A DNA stretch of 17,780 nucleotides, from NCBI GenBank assembly GCA_009778235.1, contig WRKE01000304.1, forward strand, positions 1-17,780, written 5' to 3'. Below are positions 7,020-15,252 of this stretch, piece after piece. Position 1 is the stretch's first letter. Each line of letters begins with the position of its first letter. The translations under genes were made by a program, and so were the position numbers. Source of the DNA: Pseudomonadota bacterium (GTDB lineage: Bacteria; Desulfobacterota; Desulfobulbia; Desulfobulbales; Desulfobulbaceae). Under the pieces are notes generated by a model. The model did no database searches, had not been told where the DNA came from, and saw only the letters and a program-made list of their open reading frames with translations.

Positions 7020-7907
7020 ATGACTGTACGGTCCACCTCACACCTCCTTAAACGCCAGGGCCTGGCCCCCCACAAAAAACTGGGGCAGAATTTCCTGGTG
7101 CACGAGCGCACCCCGAAACGGATCGTCGATCTGGCCGGGCTCCATCCCGACGATCGGGTGATCGAGGTCGGGGTTGGACTGGGCGCCCTCACCCGGCCGC
7201 TGGCAGCGGCCTGCGCCCAGGTCATCGGCCTGGAGGCCGACGCAGGCATTGTCCGCCTCCACCAGGAGCAGCAGGATCTGCCCGCCAATGTCGAATTGAT
7301 CCACACCGATGTGCTCAAGGTCGACCTGGCCGCCCTGGCCGCACCAAACCAGAGGCTGAAAATCGTTGCCAACCTGCCTTACTCGATCTCCAGTCCTTTT
7401 CTCTTCCGCCTGATCGACCGCGCCGAACGGATGGATTTCGCCGTGGTCATGCTGCAAAAGGAGATGGCCCTGCGGCTGATGGCACAGCCGGGCACCAAGG
7501 AGTACGGCGCCCCCACAGTGTTGCTCGCCGCTTGCGCCGAGGTGCGGCCGCTGTTGGCGGTTGACCCGGCGGAATTCCACCCCCGTCCCAAGGTCGACTC
7601 CCTGGTGATCCGTATCATTTTTCAACCCCGGCCGGCACGGGTACAGGCCTTGGGCGATTTCGATCGCGCCCTGCTCGCCAGGATCGTACATGCCGCCTTT
7701 GGCCAGCGGCGCAAAACCCTGCTCAACGGCCTGGCCAGTGCTGGTTTGGCCCCGGACAAGGCCTCCCTGGTCCGTACCATCGAGGCCTGCGGCCTGGCCC
7801 CCTCGGTCCGGGCGGAGACCCTGGCCCTAGAAGATTTTGTTCATTTGAGCCGGGCGTTTTCGTCCGGCATGCCCATCAACCCTTGCGCATCTTCTTCATC
7901 ACCATGA
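7020..7907 (+). CDS. rsmA: 16S rRNA (A1518/A1519) dimethyltransferase RsmA/KsgA
   Basis: This is a 295-residue SAM-dependent dimethylase acting on the two adjacent adenosines of the 16S rRNA 3' terminal hairpin late in 30S assembly. KKLGQNFLV (19-27), SAM motif I EVGVGLGALT (49-58, with Val where Pro is commoner), acidic E72, HTDVLK (95-100) and the catalytic NLPYS (118-122) are visible. HPRPKVDSLVI and FGQRRKTL follow in the C-terminal half. Its tail is a little longer than usual and poorly conserved. ATG 7020 lies 6 nt after the tsaD stop. The stop TGA (7905-7907) overlaps the next start as ATGA, so it is translationally coupled to the small membrane protein gene. Loss of this activity classically gives kasugamycin resistance. 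Confidence 0.95.
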   Translation: MTVRSTSHLLKRQGLAPHKKLGQNFLVHERTPKRIVDLAGLHPDDRVIEVGVGLGALTRPLAAACAQVIGLEADAGIVRLHQEQQDLPANVELIHTDVLKVDLAALAAPNQRLKIVANLPYSISSPFLFRLIDRAERMDFAVVMLQKEMALRLMAQPGTKEYGAPTVLLAACAEVRPLLAVDPAEFHPRPKVDSLVIRIIFQPRPARVQALGDFDRALLARIVHAAFGQRRKTLLNGLASAGLAPDKASLVRTIEACGLAPSVRAETLALEDFVHLSRAFSSGMPINPCASSSSP

Positions 7908-8164
7908 CGGATAAAGAACAAAAGAAACCCGCCCCTCCCCAGATCAGCCCCTATGTCTTTCCTGTGCTGCTCGCCGGCCTGGGCCTCTGGTGCGCGTACG
8001 ACGGTTGGTTCACCACCAATCCGGACATGCTCAAGCACCAGTTGTTCAACCAGATCGCCAGCGGTGTCCTCCTGGTCTGGGCGGTGGCCGATTTCATCCG
8101 CACCCGCAAACGAGACAAAGCGGAACAGAAGGCCCGGAACCGGCAACCGGCTGACCACGACTGA
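7904..8164 (+). CDS. Small two-helix membrane protein of unknown function
   Basis: The 86-residue protein starts at ATG 7904, overlapping the rsmA stop by 4 nt (ATGA). Two hydrophobic segments are apparent: about residues 17-38 (YVFPVLLAGLGLWCAYDGWF) and 50-66 (NQIASGVLLVWAVADFI). A strongly basic, hydrophilic tail (RTRKRDKAEQKARNR) follows and by the positive-inside rule should be cytoplasmic, which puts the N-terminus inside too. The connecting loop has the pattern YDGWFTTNPDM, which I associate loosely with uncharacterised deltaproteobacterial proteins. No enzymatic motif is seen. It lies 14 nt before the CPBP protease gene, so it may be a partner or merely share the transcript. The gene is well supported by coupling and composition; the function is unknown. 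Confidence 0.75.
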   Translation: MTDKEQKKPAPPQISPYVFPVLLAGLGLWCAYDGWFTTNPDMLKHQLFNQIASGVLLVWAVADFIRTRKRDKAEQKARNRQPADHD

Positions 8165-8178
8165 GTCTCCGGCGCGCC

Positions 8179-8865
8179 ATGATCACCAACCGTCAGCTCC
8201 TGTTGCCCTACGCCCTGCCCTACCTGGCCTATGTGGGGATCGCCTCGCTCCTGTCCGATGTCCTGGCGCCGCACATCAACTACCTGTTCCGCCTGGTTAT
8301 TGTCCCCTTGCTGCTCGTCTGGGCCTGGCGCTGGTACTGTCCCCTCACCGGCCCCAGATCGGTTTGGGGGTCGATCGCTACTGGCACGCTTGTCGGGCTG
8401 GCCGGTCTACTGCTGTGGATCGCCCTGCTGGCCCCCTTTGTCCATTCGGACGGGGCAAGCCCCTGGACCGTACAGAGTTTCCTCCTGCGCCTGCTGAGCG
8501 CCGGGCTGGTGGTGCCCCTGTTCGAGGAGCTGATGATGCGGGGATTCGCCTTCCGCCTGGCTTTCCAATGGGATCAAGCCCGGCGGACCGGGCAACCCAA
8601 TCCGCTCCAGGTCGCCCTGGATCATCGCTCCATCAATGAGGTGGCGCCGGGCAGTTGGTCATGGCCGGCAATCATCCTCTCGACCCTGGCTTTCACCGCC
8701 GGCCACACCATGGCCGAATGGCCGGCCGCCGTGGCCTATGGCCTCCTGATGGCCTGGCTCCTCATCCGCCGGCAGGATCTGATCGCCTGCATTACAGCCC
8801 ATGCGGTCACCAACATCTCCCTGGCCCTGTTGGTCTACTCCACTGATTCCTGGCATTTCTGGTAG
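8179..8865 (+). CDS. CPBP-family intramembrane metalloprotease
   Basis: The 228-residue integral membrane protein has about six hydrophobic segments and the three CPBP (Abi/CAAX protease) motifs: E116-E117-LMM-R121 (EExxxR), H176 in AFTAGHTMAE, and H208-AVTN212 (HxxxN). These place the catalytic glutamates and metal-binding histidines within the membrane, as in Rce1. Bacterial members process peptides or lipidated proteins, or act in regulation and self-immunity; the substrate here is unknown. The C-terminal ending STDSWHFW recalls the CAAX protease-related proteins linked with exosortase systems (TIGR03008), but no exosortase or PEP-CTERM protein is in view, so that is only a suggestion. A charged insert of about 28 residues (131-158) separates motif 1 from motif 2. 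The gene is the last of the tsaD-rsmA cluster and has no visible Shine-Dalgarno. Confidence 0.8.
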   Translation: MITNRQLLLPYALPYLAYVGIASLLSDVLAPHINYLFRLVIVPLLLVWAWRWYCPLTGPRSVWGSIATGTLVGLAGLLLWIALLAPFVHSDGASPWTVQSFLLRLLSAGLVVPLFEELMMRGFAFRLAFQWDQARRTGQPNPLQVALDHRSINEVAPGSWSWPAIILSTLAFTAGHTMAEWPAAVAYGLLMAWLLIRRQDLIACITAHAVTNISLALLVYSTDSWHFW

Positions 8866-8923
8866 CGGCCATCGGACCACTTGGGCGGCAGGCAACCGTT
8901 TTTTTCTTTTGCCGGATAGCTTC

Positions 8924-10090
8924 ATGCACAATTTCGTCTTTCATAATCCAACCAAGATCCTGTTCGGCCAAGGCACCATCGAGGCCATCGGGCCGGAAAC
9001 CAGGGCCTGGGGCAAACGGGCGCTGTTGGTCTATGGCCGCGCAAGCTTAAAGCAGAGCGGTCTGCACCAGCGGATTCTCACCTCATTGCGGACTGCGGGC
9101 CTTGAGGTGGTCGAGCACGGAGAGGTGCGCGCCAATCCCCTGCTTACCCACGCCCGCCAGGGCATCGACCTGGCCAGGGCCCGGCAGGCGGAGGTGATTG
9201 TGGCCGCGGGCGGCGGCTCGGTCATCGATACCGCCAAGGCCATAGCCGCCGGCGTTCCAGCCGCGCACGATGTGTGGAAATTCTTCACCGGCAAGAAAAG
9301 CCTCAAGAGCGCCCTGCCGGTGACCACGGTGCTCACCCTGGCCGGCTCCGGCTCGGAGATGAACTCGGGCATGGTACTCACCAACGGGGCCACCGGGGAG
9401 AAATTCGGGTTCGGCCATCGCCTGCTCCACCCCAAAACCTCGATCCTCGACCCCCTGGCCACCTGCACCGTGCCACCCAACCACACGGCCTTCGGCGCGA
9501 TTGACGCCATCAGCCACCTGCTGGAATTCTATCTGACCACCGCTGACCCCGACACCCCGATCCAGGACCGATTGATGGAAGGGTTGATCGAAAACAGCAT
9601 GACCGCCTGCGACCGCTGCCTGCGCGATCCCCTTGATTATCACGGCCGCGCCAACCTGATGTGGACCGCCTGCCTGGCCCTCAACGGCCTGACCGCGGCC
9701 GGCCTCGGCCGGGTCGGCTTTCCCATGCATCTGATCGAGCATTCCTTAAGCGCACTCTACGACGTCCCCCATGGCGCCGGTATGGCCGTGATCCTGCTCG
9801 GCTGGCTTAAGGATCAACAGCAGACCCTGGCCGAACGGATCGCCGGCCTCGGCCGGAGGTTGTTCGCGCTCACCGAACCCGATCCACAGCTGGCGGCTGA
9901 GCAGACCATCGCCCGATTTACGGACTGGCTGGCAAGGGTCAACGCGCCACTGAGCTTGAATGATCTCGGCATCCCCGCAGCAGACATCCCCCGTATCGCC
10001 GACAATACCCGCGGCCTGGCCCGGGTCTGGAGACTTGCCGATTTCACCCCGGAACGGGTTGCGGCCATACTCCGCCGCTGCCTGGCCTGA
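8924..10090 (+). CDS. Iron-type alcohol dehydrogenase, YqhD/BdhA-like
   Basis: This 388-residue protein belongs to the group III metal-dependent alcohol dehydrogenases, which interconvert aldehydes or ketones and alcohols with NAD(P)H. The family opening MHNFVFHNPTKILFGQG is present, followed by GGGSVIDTAKAI (96-107) for the dinucleotide and AGSGSEMN (140-147). Metal ligands fall at D194, H198, H269 and H283, with the same spacing as in E. coli YqhD (D194, H198, H267, H281). This supports an NADPH-using, butanol dehydrogenase-like enzyme, although the substrate cannot be fixed from sequence. ATG 8924 gives the family N-terminus; the frame also extends back into the CPBP gene. It follows that gene by 58 nt, with a T-rich stretch between and only a weak GGA upstream. 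Confidence 0.9.
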   Translation: MHNFVFHNPTKILFGQGTIEAIGPETRAWGKRALLVYGRASLKQSGLHQRILTSLRTAGLEVVEHGEVRANPLLTHARQGIDLARARQAEVIVAAGGGSVIDTAKAIAAGVPAAHDVWKFFTGKKSLKSALPVTTVLTLAGSGSEMNSGMVLTNGATGEKFGFGHRLLHPKTSILDPLATCTVPPNHTAFGAIDAISHLLEFYLTTADPDTPIQDRLMEGLIENSMTACDRCLRDPLDYHGRANLMWTACLALNGLTAAGLGRVGFPMHLIEHSLSALYDVPHGAGMAVILLGWLKDQQQTLAERIAGLGRRLFALTEPDPQLAAEQTIARFTDWLARVNAPLSLNDLGIPAADIPRIADNTRGLARVWRLADFTPERVAAILRRCLA

Positions 10091-10111
10091 GCAGGATGGA
10101 GCGATAGCAAT

Positions 10112-10138
10112 TTGTCGGGAGAATGGCGACAATTCTCC
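10112..10138. promoter_or_regulatory. Two overlapping, mutually exclusive inverted repeats upstream of glgB
   Basis: TTGTCG (10112-10117) pairs perfectly with CGACAA (10127-10132) over a 9-nt loop. GGAGAAT (10118-10124) pairs perfectly with ATTCTCC (10132-10138) over a 7-nt loop. The first stem's loop holds the left arm of the second, so only one can form in RNA. As DNA the pair could be an operator. It lies 22 nt after the dehydrogenase stop and about 77 nt before glgB. No T-run follows. Confidence 0.4.
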
Positions 10139-10214
10139 ATGACATCCATCGGTCAATACGGTAAGTTAATAAAGTTTTTGCAACCTTACAACCGAGAGAG
10201 GCGCGCACGAGACC

Positions 10215-12155
10215 ATGGAGCACGATATCCCGGCCGGAAGGACTGTCCCGGCGGAATGGCTCAGCCATTACGACCGCTATCTGATCAGTGAAGGAACGCA
10301 CGAACGCGCCTACCTGAAGCTGGGTGCACATCTGGTCCTCCACGGAGAGAACCAAGGGGTCGTGTTCGCGGTGTGGGCCCCCAATGCCCACCAGGTCGAA
10401 GTGATCGGCGATTTCAACGACTGGAGTTCCGGCCAGCATCCCATGCATTCGTCCGATGCCGGAATCTGGTCACTTTTCATCCCTGGTCTGGGCGAGCACA
10501 CGGTCTACAAATACCGGATCACCACCCAGACGGGCGAACGGCTCGACAAGGCCGATCCCGTTGGCTTCGCCATGGAGGAACGGCCGCGCACCGGCTCGGT
10601 GGTCGTCGATCTCGACCGCTACGCCTGGCGGGACCAGGAATGGATCGCCAGCCGCGCGCGCCGCCAGGCTCTGGACAGCCCGATCTCGATCTACGAGGTC
10701 CATCTCGGCTCCTGGCGCCGGATACCGGATACCAACTGGGGCCAACGCTACCTCACCTACCGTGAGCTGGCCGCCGAACTGATTCCCTATGTCAAGAAAA
10801 TGGGCTACACCCACATCGAGCTGCTGCCCATCGCCGAATACCCCTTCGACGGCTCCTGGGGCTACCAGGTGCTCGGCTTTTTCGCCCCGACCTCCCGCTT
10901 CGGCAGCCCCGAAGACTTCATGTTCTTGATCGACGAGTGCCATGCGGCCGGCATCGGCGTGCTGCTGGACTGGGTCCCGGCCCACTTCCCCAAAGATGGA
11001 GCCGGCCTGAACAACTTTGACGGCACCCAGTTATATGCCCACGCCAACCCCATGCAGGGCGAGCACCAGGACTGGGGCACCATGATCTTCAATTACAGCC
11101 GGAACGAAGTTCGCTCCTTTCTCATTTCCAACGCCCTGTTCTGGATCGACAAGTACCACATCGACGGTCTCCGGGTCGATGCGGTGGCCTCCATGCTCTA
11201 CCTCGATTATTCACGCCAGCAAGGGCAATGGATTGCCAACGAATACGGCGGCAGGGAAAACCTGGCCGCCATCAGCTTCCTGCGCAAGGTCAACGAGGCC
11301 CTGCACGGCGTTTTCCCCGGGGTGCTCACCATTGCCGAGGAATCGACCTCCTGGCCCATGGTCAGCCGGCCCACCTATATCGGCGGCCTCGGCTTCAGTC
11401 TCAAATGGAACATGGGCTGGATGCACGACACCTTGAGCTATATGGGCAAGGATGCACTGTTCCGCAAGTTCCACCACAACCAGATGACCTTTGGCATGCT
11501 CTATGCCTTCCACGAGAATTTTGTCCTGCCGCTGAGCCACGACGAAGCCGTGCACGGCAAGGGCTCGCTGCTCAATAAGATGGGCGGCGACGAATGGCAG
11601 AAATTCGCCAATCTTCGCGCCTATTACAGTTTCATGTGGGGCTATTCCGGCAAAAAGCTGCTGTTCATGGGCGGCGAATTCGGCCAGTGGCAGGAATGGA
11701 ACCACGACACCGGCCTGGAATGGATGGCCCTGGAGGTGGCGAGCCACCAAGGCGTCCAACGCCTGGTGCGCGATCTCAACCTGGTCTACCGCTCCGAGCC
11801 GGCCTTGCACCAGGTCGATTTCGATTGGAACGGTTTCCGCTGGATCGACGCCAACGATTCCGATAATTCCGTTTTATCCTTTCTCCGCTTTGGCAAAAAC
11901 CCGGAAGAGTTCATCATCGTGGTCTGCAATTTCACCCCGATGGTGCGTCATCAGTATCGCATCGGCGTGCCTAAGGCCGGTGCATACCGGGAGCTGATCA
12001 ATTCAGACCTTACCATTTATGGAGGCAGCGGGGTCGACAGCGGGCCGGTGCACACCACTCTGCCCGCAACCTGCCACACCTTTGATCAGTGTCTATCGCT
12101 GACCTTGCCGCCGTTGGCCACCCTGTGGCTCAAACTTGAGCATGACCGCAGCTAA
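10215..12155 (+). CDS. glgB: 1,4-alpha-glucan branching enzyme GlgB (GH13)
   Basis: The 646-residue enzyme cuts alpha-1,4-glucan and re-attaches the piece as an alpha-1,6 branch in glycogen. A CBM48 module occupies about residues 45-135 (VFAVWAPNAHQVEVIGDFNDW). The GH13 barrel follows, with DGSWGYQ at 212-218 and nucleophile D322 in DGLRVDAVASMLYLDYSR. Acid/base E375 lies in TIAEEST, and D443 lies in LSHDEAVHGKGSL. The spacing of these three residues equals that of E. coli D405/E458/D526. The C-terminal beta domain ends the protein. It lacks the extra N1 domain of enterobacterial GlgB, so it is the shorter form. No glgA, glgC or glgP is adjacent. GAGAGG lies somewhat far (about 13 nt) before ATG 10215. 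Confidence 0.96.
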   Translation: MEHDIPAGRTVPAEWLSHYDRYLISEGTHERAYLKLGAHLVLHGENQGVVFAVWAPNAHQVEVIGDFNDWSSGQHPMHSSDAGIWSLFIPGLGEHTVYKYRITTQTGERLDKADPVGFAMEERPRTGSVVVDLDRYAWRDQEWIASRARRQALDSPISIYEVHLGSWRRIPDTNWGQRYLTYRELAAELIPYVKKMGYTHIELLPIAEYPFDGSWGYQVLGFFAPTSRFGSPEDFMFLIDECHAAGIGVLLDWVPAHFPKDGAGLNNFDGTQLYAHANPMQGEHQDWGTMIFNYSRNEVRSFLISNALFWIDKYHIDGLRVDAVASMLYLDYSRQQGQWIANEYGGRENLAAISFLRKVNEALHGVFPGVLTIAEESTSWPMVSRPTYIGGLGFSLKWNMGWMHDTLSYMGKDALFRKFHHNQMTFGMLYAFHENFVLPLSHDEAVHGKGSLLNKMGGDEWQKFANLRAYYSFMWGYSGKKLLFMGGEFGQWQEWNHDTGLEWMALEVASHQGVQRLVRDLNLVYRSEPALHQVDFDWNGFRWIDANDSDNSVLSFLRFGKNPEEFIIVVCNFTPMVRHQYRIGVPKAGAYRELINSDLTIYGGSGVDSGPVHTTLPATCHTFDQCLSLTLPPLATLWLKLEHDRS

Positions 12156-12196
12156 ATTCTTCTTTATGTGACCTCAACTCTACGACCACACGCGCC

Positions 12197-15163
12197 ATGA
12201 AAATCCGACTCATCCTTCTCTCCATCGCCGGCCTAGCGGCCTACGTTGCGCTCGCCAACTTCAACAGCAAGATCATCCGGGAAACCGAGATCCCCAAAGA
12301 ACGGAACCAGATTTCAGCGCACCAAGTGCAGGCCGAAAAGCATGGCGCGGACGCCTCGGCCACGGCAGCCCCTGCCACCAGGCGGCACCAGGCGCCAGCG
12401 CCGTGCCAACTGAAGGTGCAGGCGCCGATGGAACACCCCCAGACCCCGGCCGATGAAAAAACCCAACAACCACAGGACGAATCAGCGAGGAAAGATCAGC
12501 GGATCAAGCAACTGCTCGATGTCCAGGAAACCATCGTCGCCAGGCAACACCCCCAGCAGGCTGAAGTGGCCTCAGGTGCCGAGTCCCCGGCCAAACAGTT
12601 AGAGGAGCTGACCAAGCAAATCAAGGCTCTGACCGCAGAAAAAGGACAAATCACCGCCGAACTGAACCAGACCAAAGCGCAGATCGAACAGCTCCGCCAG
12701 GAATTGAACCAGCAGCAGAAGCAGGCCACCGAGACCGCCGGCAGGATGCAGAAGGAACAGGAAGACCGGCTGGCGGCCATGGCCATCGCCCAAGAGAAAA
12801 ACGAGGATGAATTGAAGGGTGCCCAAGACGAATTGGCGCAGATGCAGCAGAAGCTCGCCGCCATGCAGACCGCCGGCAGCCAGAATGACCAAGCCGCAAA
12901 GGAGAAGGAGGCGGCGCTGGCCGAGGCCCAGCGGCAGCTCCAGAGCCAGATCGCCGCCGCCAATCAGTTCAAGGCGCAGATTGAACAGCTCCGCCAGGAA
13001 TTGAACCAGCAACAGAAGCTGGCCACTGCCCAAGAGAAAAACGCGGCCGAATTGAAGGGCGCCCAGGATGAATTGGCGCAGTTGCAACAAAAACTCGCCG
13101 CCATGCAGACCGTCGACGCTCAGCGCGCCCAAGCCGCCAAGGAGAAGGAGGCGGAGCTGACCAAGGCCCAGCAACAGCTCCAGAACCAAATCAAGGCCGC
13201 CGACCAGGTCAAGGCGCAGCTCGCTGAAACCATGGATCAGTTGACCGCCACCAAAAAAGATTTAGAACAGACCGAACGCAAAGGTGCAGAAGAGGCACAG
13301 CAGGCCAATGCGCTCGGCGAGCAGAAAAAGGTGGTGGAACAAGCGCTGGCCGAGAAAAAAGAGGCCTTGGACAAGGCGGTCCTGACCATCCAATCGCTCA
13401 GGCAGGAGGTTGGCAGCCAACCCCAGGCCGTGGCCACGGTGCAAGGTCTGCTTGATGAGCGCAGCCGGGAATTTGACCGGATGAGCAAGGAATCAGCCGC
13501 CCGGATCGAGCAACTCAATCAACAGATCGCCCCCTTAACCAAGGACAAAGACAAGGCCGTCAAGGAGCTGGAGCGTTGCGCCGCCGAACTCGAAAACAGC
13601 CGCAAGGGAGCCATGGAATTCGAAGCGGCCCTGGCCAAGATGCGGGCCGCCCAGAGGGAAGCCGAGCAAAACCGCACGGCAGCCATGGAGAGCAAGGAAG
13701 CCCTGCAGACCCAACTTACGGAAAAGGTGGCGGCGCTGGGCAAGACCCAGGCCAAGATCGATGAACTGACCGCGGCCACCACCTCGCTGCACAATGAAAA
13801 GATCGGGCTTGCCAGCCAATTGCAGGACTTGCTGGCCGATCACAACAACCTGCTGACCATGAAAAATTCCTTCGAGGCCCAGGCCGCTGCCCTGACCCAG
13901 GCCGAGGGCAAGCTGAAGGAAATGACCGCGCTGCAAGCGCAAAACGAACAACTCACCAAAAGCCTGACCGAGAAGGACACAGCCCTTGAGCACGCCGCCA
14001 AGCAAACGCAGACCCTGACCGCGCTGCAGGCACGATTGGGCGAGATGGCCAAGCAGGCCGAAACCGGCGACGCCACCCTCAAGCAGTTGGAGCAGGAGAA
14101 ATCAAACCTGGCCAGTCAGTTGGCCGCGGCCCAGGCCCTGACCCAGGATATCGACTCGCTGAAAAAGGCCCTTGATGAAAAAAGTAATGCCTTGACCCTT
14201 GCCGAGACCAAGGCCAAAGGACTGGACAACCTCAAGGAACAGATCGCCGCGGTCGAAGCCAAGGCGACAGCGGCCCAGACCGCCCAGGTGGCTGCGGAAA
14301 AGAAGGTGGCCGAGAGTGAAGCGGCCGCCAAGCGCTGCAATGAATCGCTGGCCACGGCCGACGGCACAGCGAAGCGGTTGGAGGGCGAGCTTGGCGAGGC
14401 ACAAAACCGGATCAAGGAATTGACCGACAAGCATCAGCTGCAGGCACAGCAGGATCTCGTTCCCACCCTCAACCAGCAGATCGCTACCCTGCGCAGTCAG
14501 TTGGACGCAACCATGGCGGCAGCCGAAGTCAAAAGCGATGAGATGAGGGAGGTCAACAAAAAAACACAAATCCTGCAAACCGAGAGAGACGGCTTGCAAC
14601 AGGAGCTTACCTCCACCCAGGCATTGATCAGTGACCTGCAGAAACAGTTGGAGGCTGTCAAGGGGCCGGCGCGGCCCACGGCCGCAGGCACCCAGGCACC
14701 ACCTGCCGACCAACAAGCCGCCGGAGCAGACAGCGACAAGGATGGCATACTCGACCAGGCCGATCTCTGCCCCAACACCCCTGCCGGGGTGCCAGTCAAT
14801 GGACTGGGCTGCCCCCAGGGCAAGGCTATTATCCTTGAAGGCCTGGTCTTCTCGTCGGGAACCGCCACCCTCACCCCGGGCTCCCAGAAAAAACTCGACC
14901 GGATCGCGGCGGCGTTGGCGTCGACACCTCACACCAAACTCGAGGTCGCCGGCTACACCGACAACGTCGGCGAAGCCAAACGCAACCAGCGGCTGAGCAC
15001 CCAAAGGGCCCAGGCAGTGAGCGTTTATCTGACAAGCAAAGGCGTTGCCGCCAGCCGTTTGCAGACCAAAGGCTATGGAGCCGAGAATCCGATCGGTGAC
15101 AACGCCACCGCAGAGGGAAGGCAGCAAAACCGGCGGATAGAGTTGCATGTGATAGCGCCATGA
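12197..15163 (+). CDS. Giant coiled-coil protein with TSP3 and OmpA peptidoglycan-binding domain
   Basis: The 988-residue protein begins with one hydrophobic segment (residues 3-20, after MKIR) that could be a cleaved signal (VALA at 17-20) or an inner-membrane anchor; no lipobox is seen. Residues 30-110 are proline/alanine/glutamine-rich. Residues 120-835 are almost unbroken coiled coil rich in Q, E, K and A, reminiscent of TolA- or SMC-like rods, and contain an internal duplication (units of 99 and 80 residues). One thrombospondin type 3 calcium motif (DSDKDGILDQADLC, 845-858) precedes the OmpA domain (about 875-986). There, GYTDNVGEAKRNQRLSTQRA carries the Asp and Arg that bind diaminopimelate in peptidoglycan. 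The role is presumably structural in the envelope. The gene follows glgB by 41 nt without a visible Shine-Dalgarno and ends at a strong terminator. Confidence 0.9.
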   Translation: MKIRLILLSIAGLAAYVALANFNSKIIRETEIPKERNQISAHQVQAEKHGADASATAAPATRRHQAPAPCQLKVQAPMEHPQTPADEKTQQPQDESARKDQRIKQLLDVQETIVARQHPQQAEVASGAESPAKQLEELTKQIKALTAEKGQITAELNQTKAQIEQLRQELNQQQKQATETAGRMQKEQEDRLAAMAIAQEKNEDELKGAQDELAQMQQKLAAMQTAGSQNDQAAKEKEAALAEAQRQLQSQIAAANQFKAQIEQLRQELNQQQKLATAQEKNAAELKGAQDELAQLQQKLAAMQTVDAQRAQAAKEKEAELTKAQQQLQNQIKAADQVKAQLAETMDQLTATKKDLEQTERKGAEEAQQANALGEQKKVVEQALAEKKEALDKAVLTIQSLRQEVGSQPQAVATVQGLLDERSREFDRMSKESAARIEQLNQQIAPLTKDKDKAVKELERCAAELENSRKGAMEFEAALAKMRAAQREAEQNRTAAMESKEALQTQLTEKVAALGKTQAKIDELTAATTSLHNEKIGLASQLQDLLADHNNLLTMKNSFEAQAAALTQAEGKLKEMTALQAQNEQLTKSLTEKDTALEHAAKQTQTLTALQARLGEMAKQAETGDATLKQLEQEKSNLASQLAAAQALTQDIDSLKKALDEKSNALTLAETKAKGLDNLKEQIAAVEAKATAAQTAQVAAEKKVAESEAAAKRCNESLATADGTAKRLEGELGEAQNRIKELTDKHQLQAQQDLVPTLNQQIATLRSQLDATMAAAEVKSDEMREVNKKTQILQTERDGLQQELTSTQALISDLQKQLEAVKGPARPTAAGTQAPPADQQAAGADSDKDGILDQADLCPNTPAGVPVNGLGCPQGKAIILEGLVFSSGTATLTPGSQKKLDRIAAALASTPHTKLEVAGYTDNVGEAKRNQRLSTQRAQAVSVYLTSKGVAASRLQTKGYGAENPIGDNATAEGRQQNRRIELHVIAP
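12674..13210 (+). repeat. Imperfect tandem duplication inside the coiled-coil gene
   Basis: Unit 1 (12674-12970, 99 codons) and unit 2 (12971-13210, 80 codons) share KAQIEQLRQELNQQQK, ELKGAQDELAQ, QQKLAAMQT and QAAKEKEA in order. The difference is one 19-codon segment (around ETAGRMQKEQEDR) present only in unit 1. A third, diverged copy of the opening (VKAQLAETMDQL) starts at 13208. DNA identity is high, for example the shared run GAACAGCTCCGCCAGGAATT, pointing to a fairly recent duplication. Confidence 0.85.
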
Positions 15164-15183
15164 CCTCATCCTGAGCGGATGAT

Positions 15184-15218
15184 AAAAAAAGCCCTGCCTG
15201 ATGGCAGGGCTTTTTTTT
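15184..15218. terminator. Bidirectional intrinsic terminator
   Basis: GCCCTGCC (15191-15198) and GGCAGGGC (15203-15210) form a perfect 8-bp stem with a TGAT loop. Eight T's (15211-15218) follow, and seven A's (15184-15190) precede. The T-run serves the plus-strand coiled-coil gene, 20 nt after its stop, and the A-run serves the minus-strand DUF445 gene. Confidence 0.95.
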
Positions 15219-15252
15219 GCCTTTTTTGAGGGGCCCAATCCGGCGGTTCGAT

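Noticed and set aside
8881..8923. T-rich run before the alcohol dehydrogenase as an intrinsic terminator
   Set aside because: Only GGCAA/TTGCC with a 13-nt loop can pair, and the T-run lies inside the loop rather than after the stem.
10139..10214. glgB promoter around the AT-rich TTAATAAAG
   Set aside because: No -35/-10 pair with acceptable match and spacing was found.
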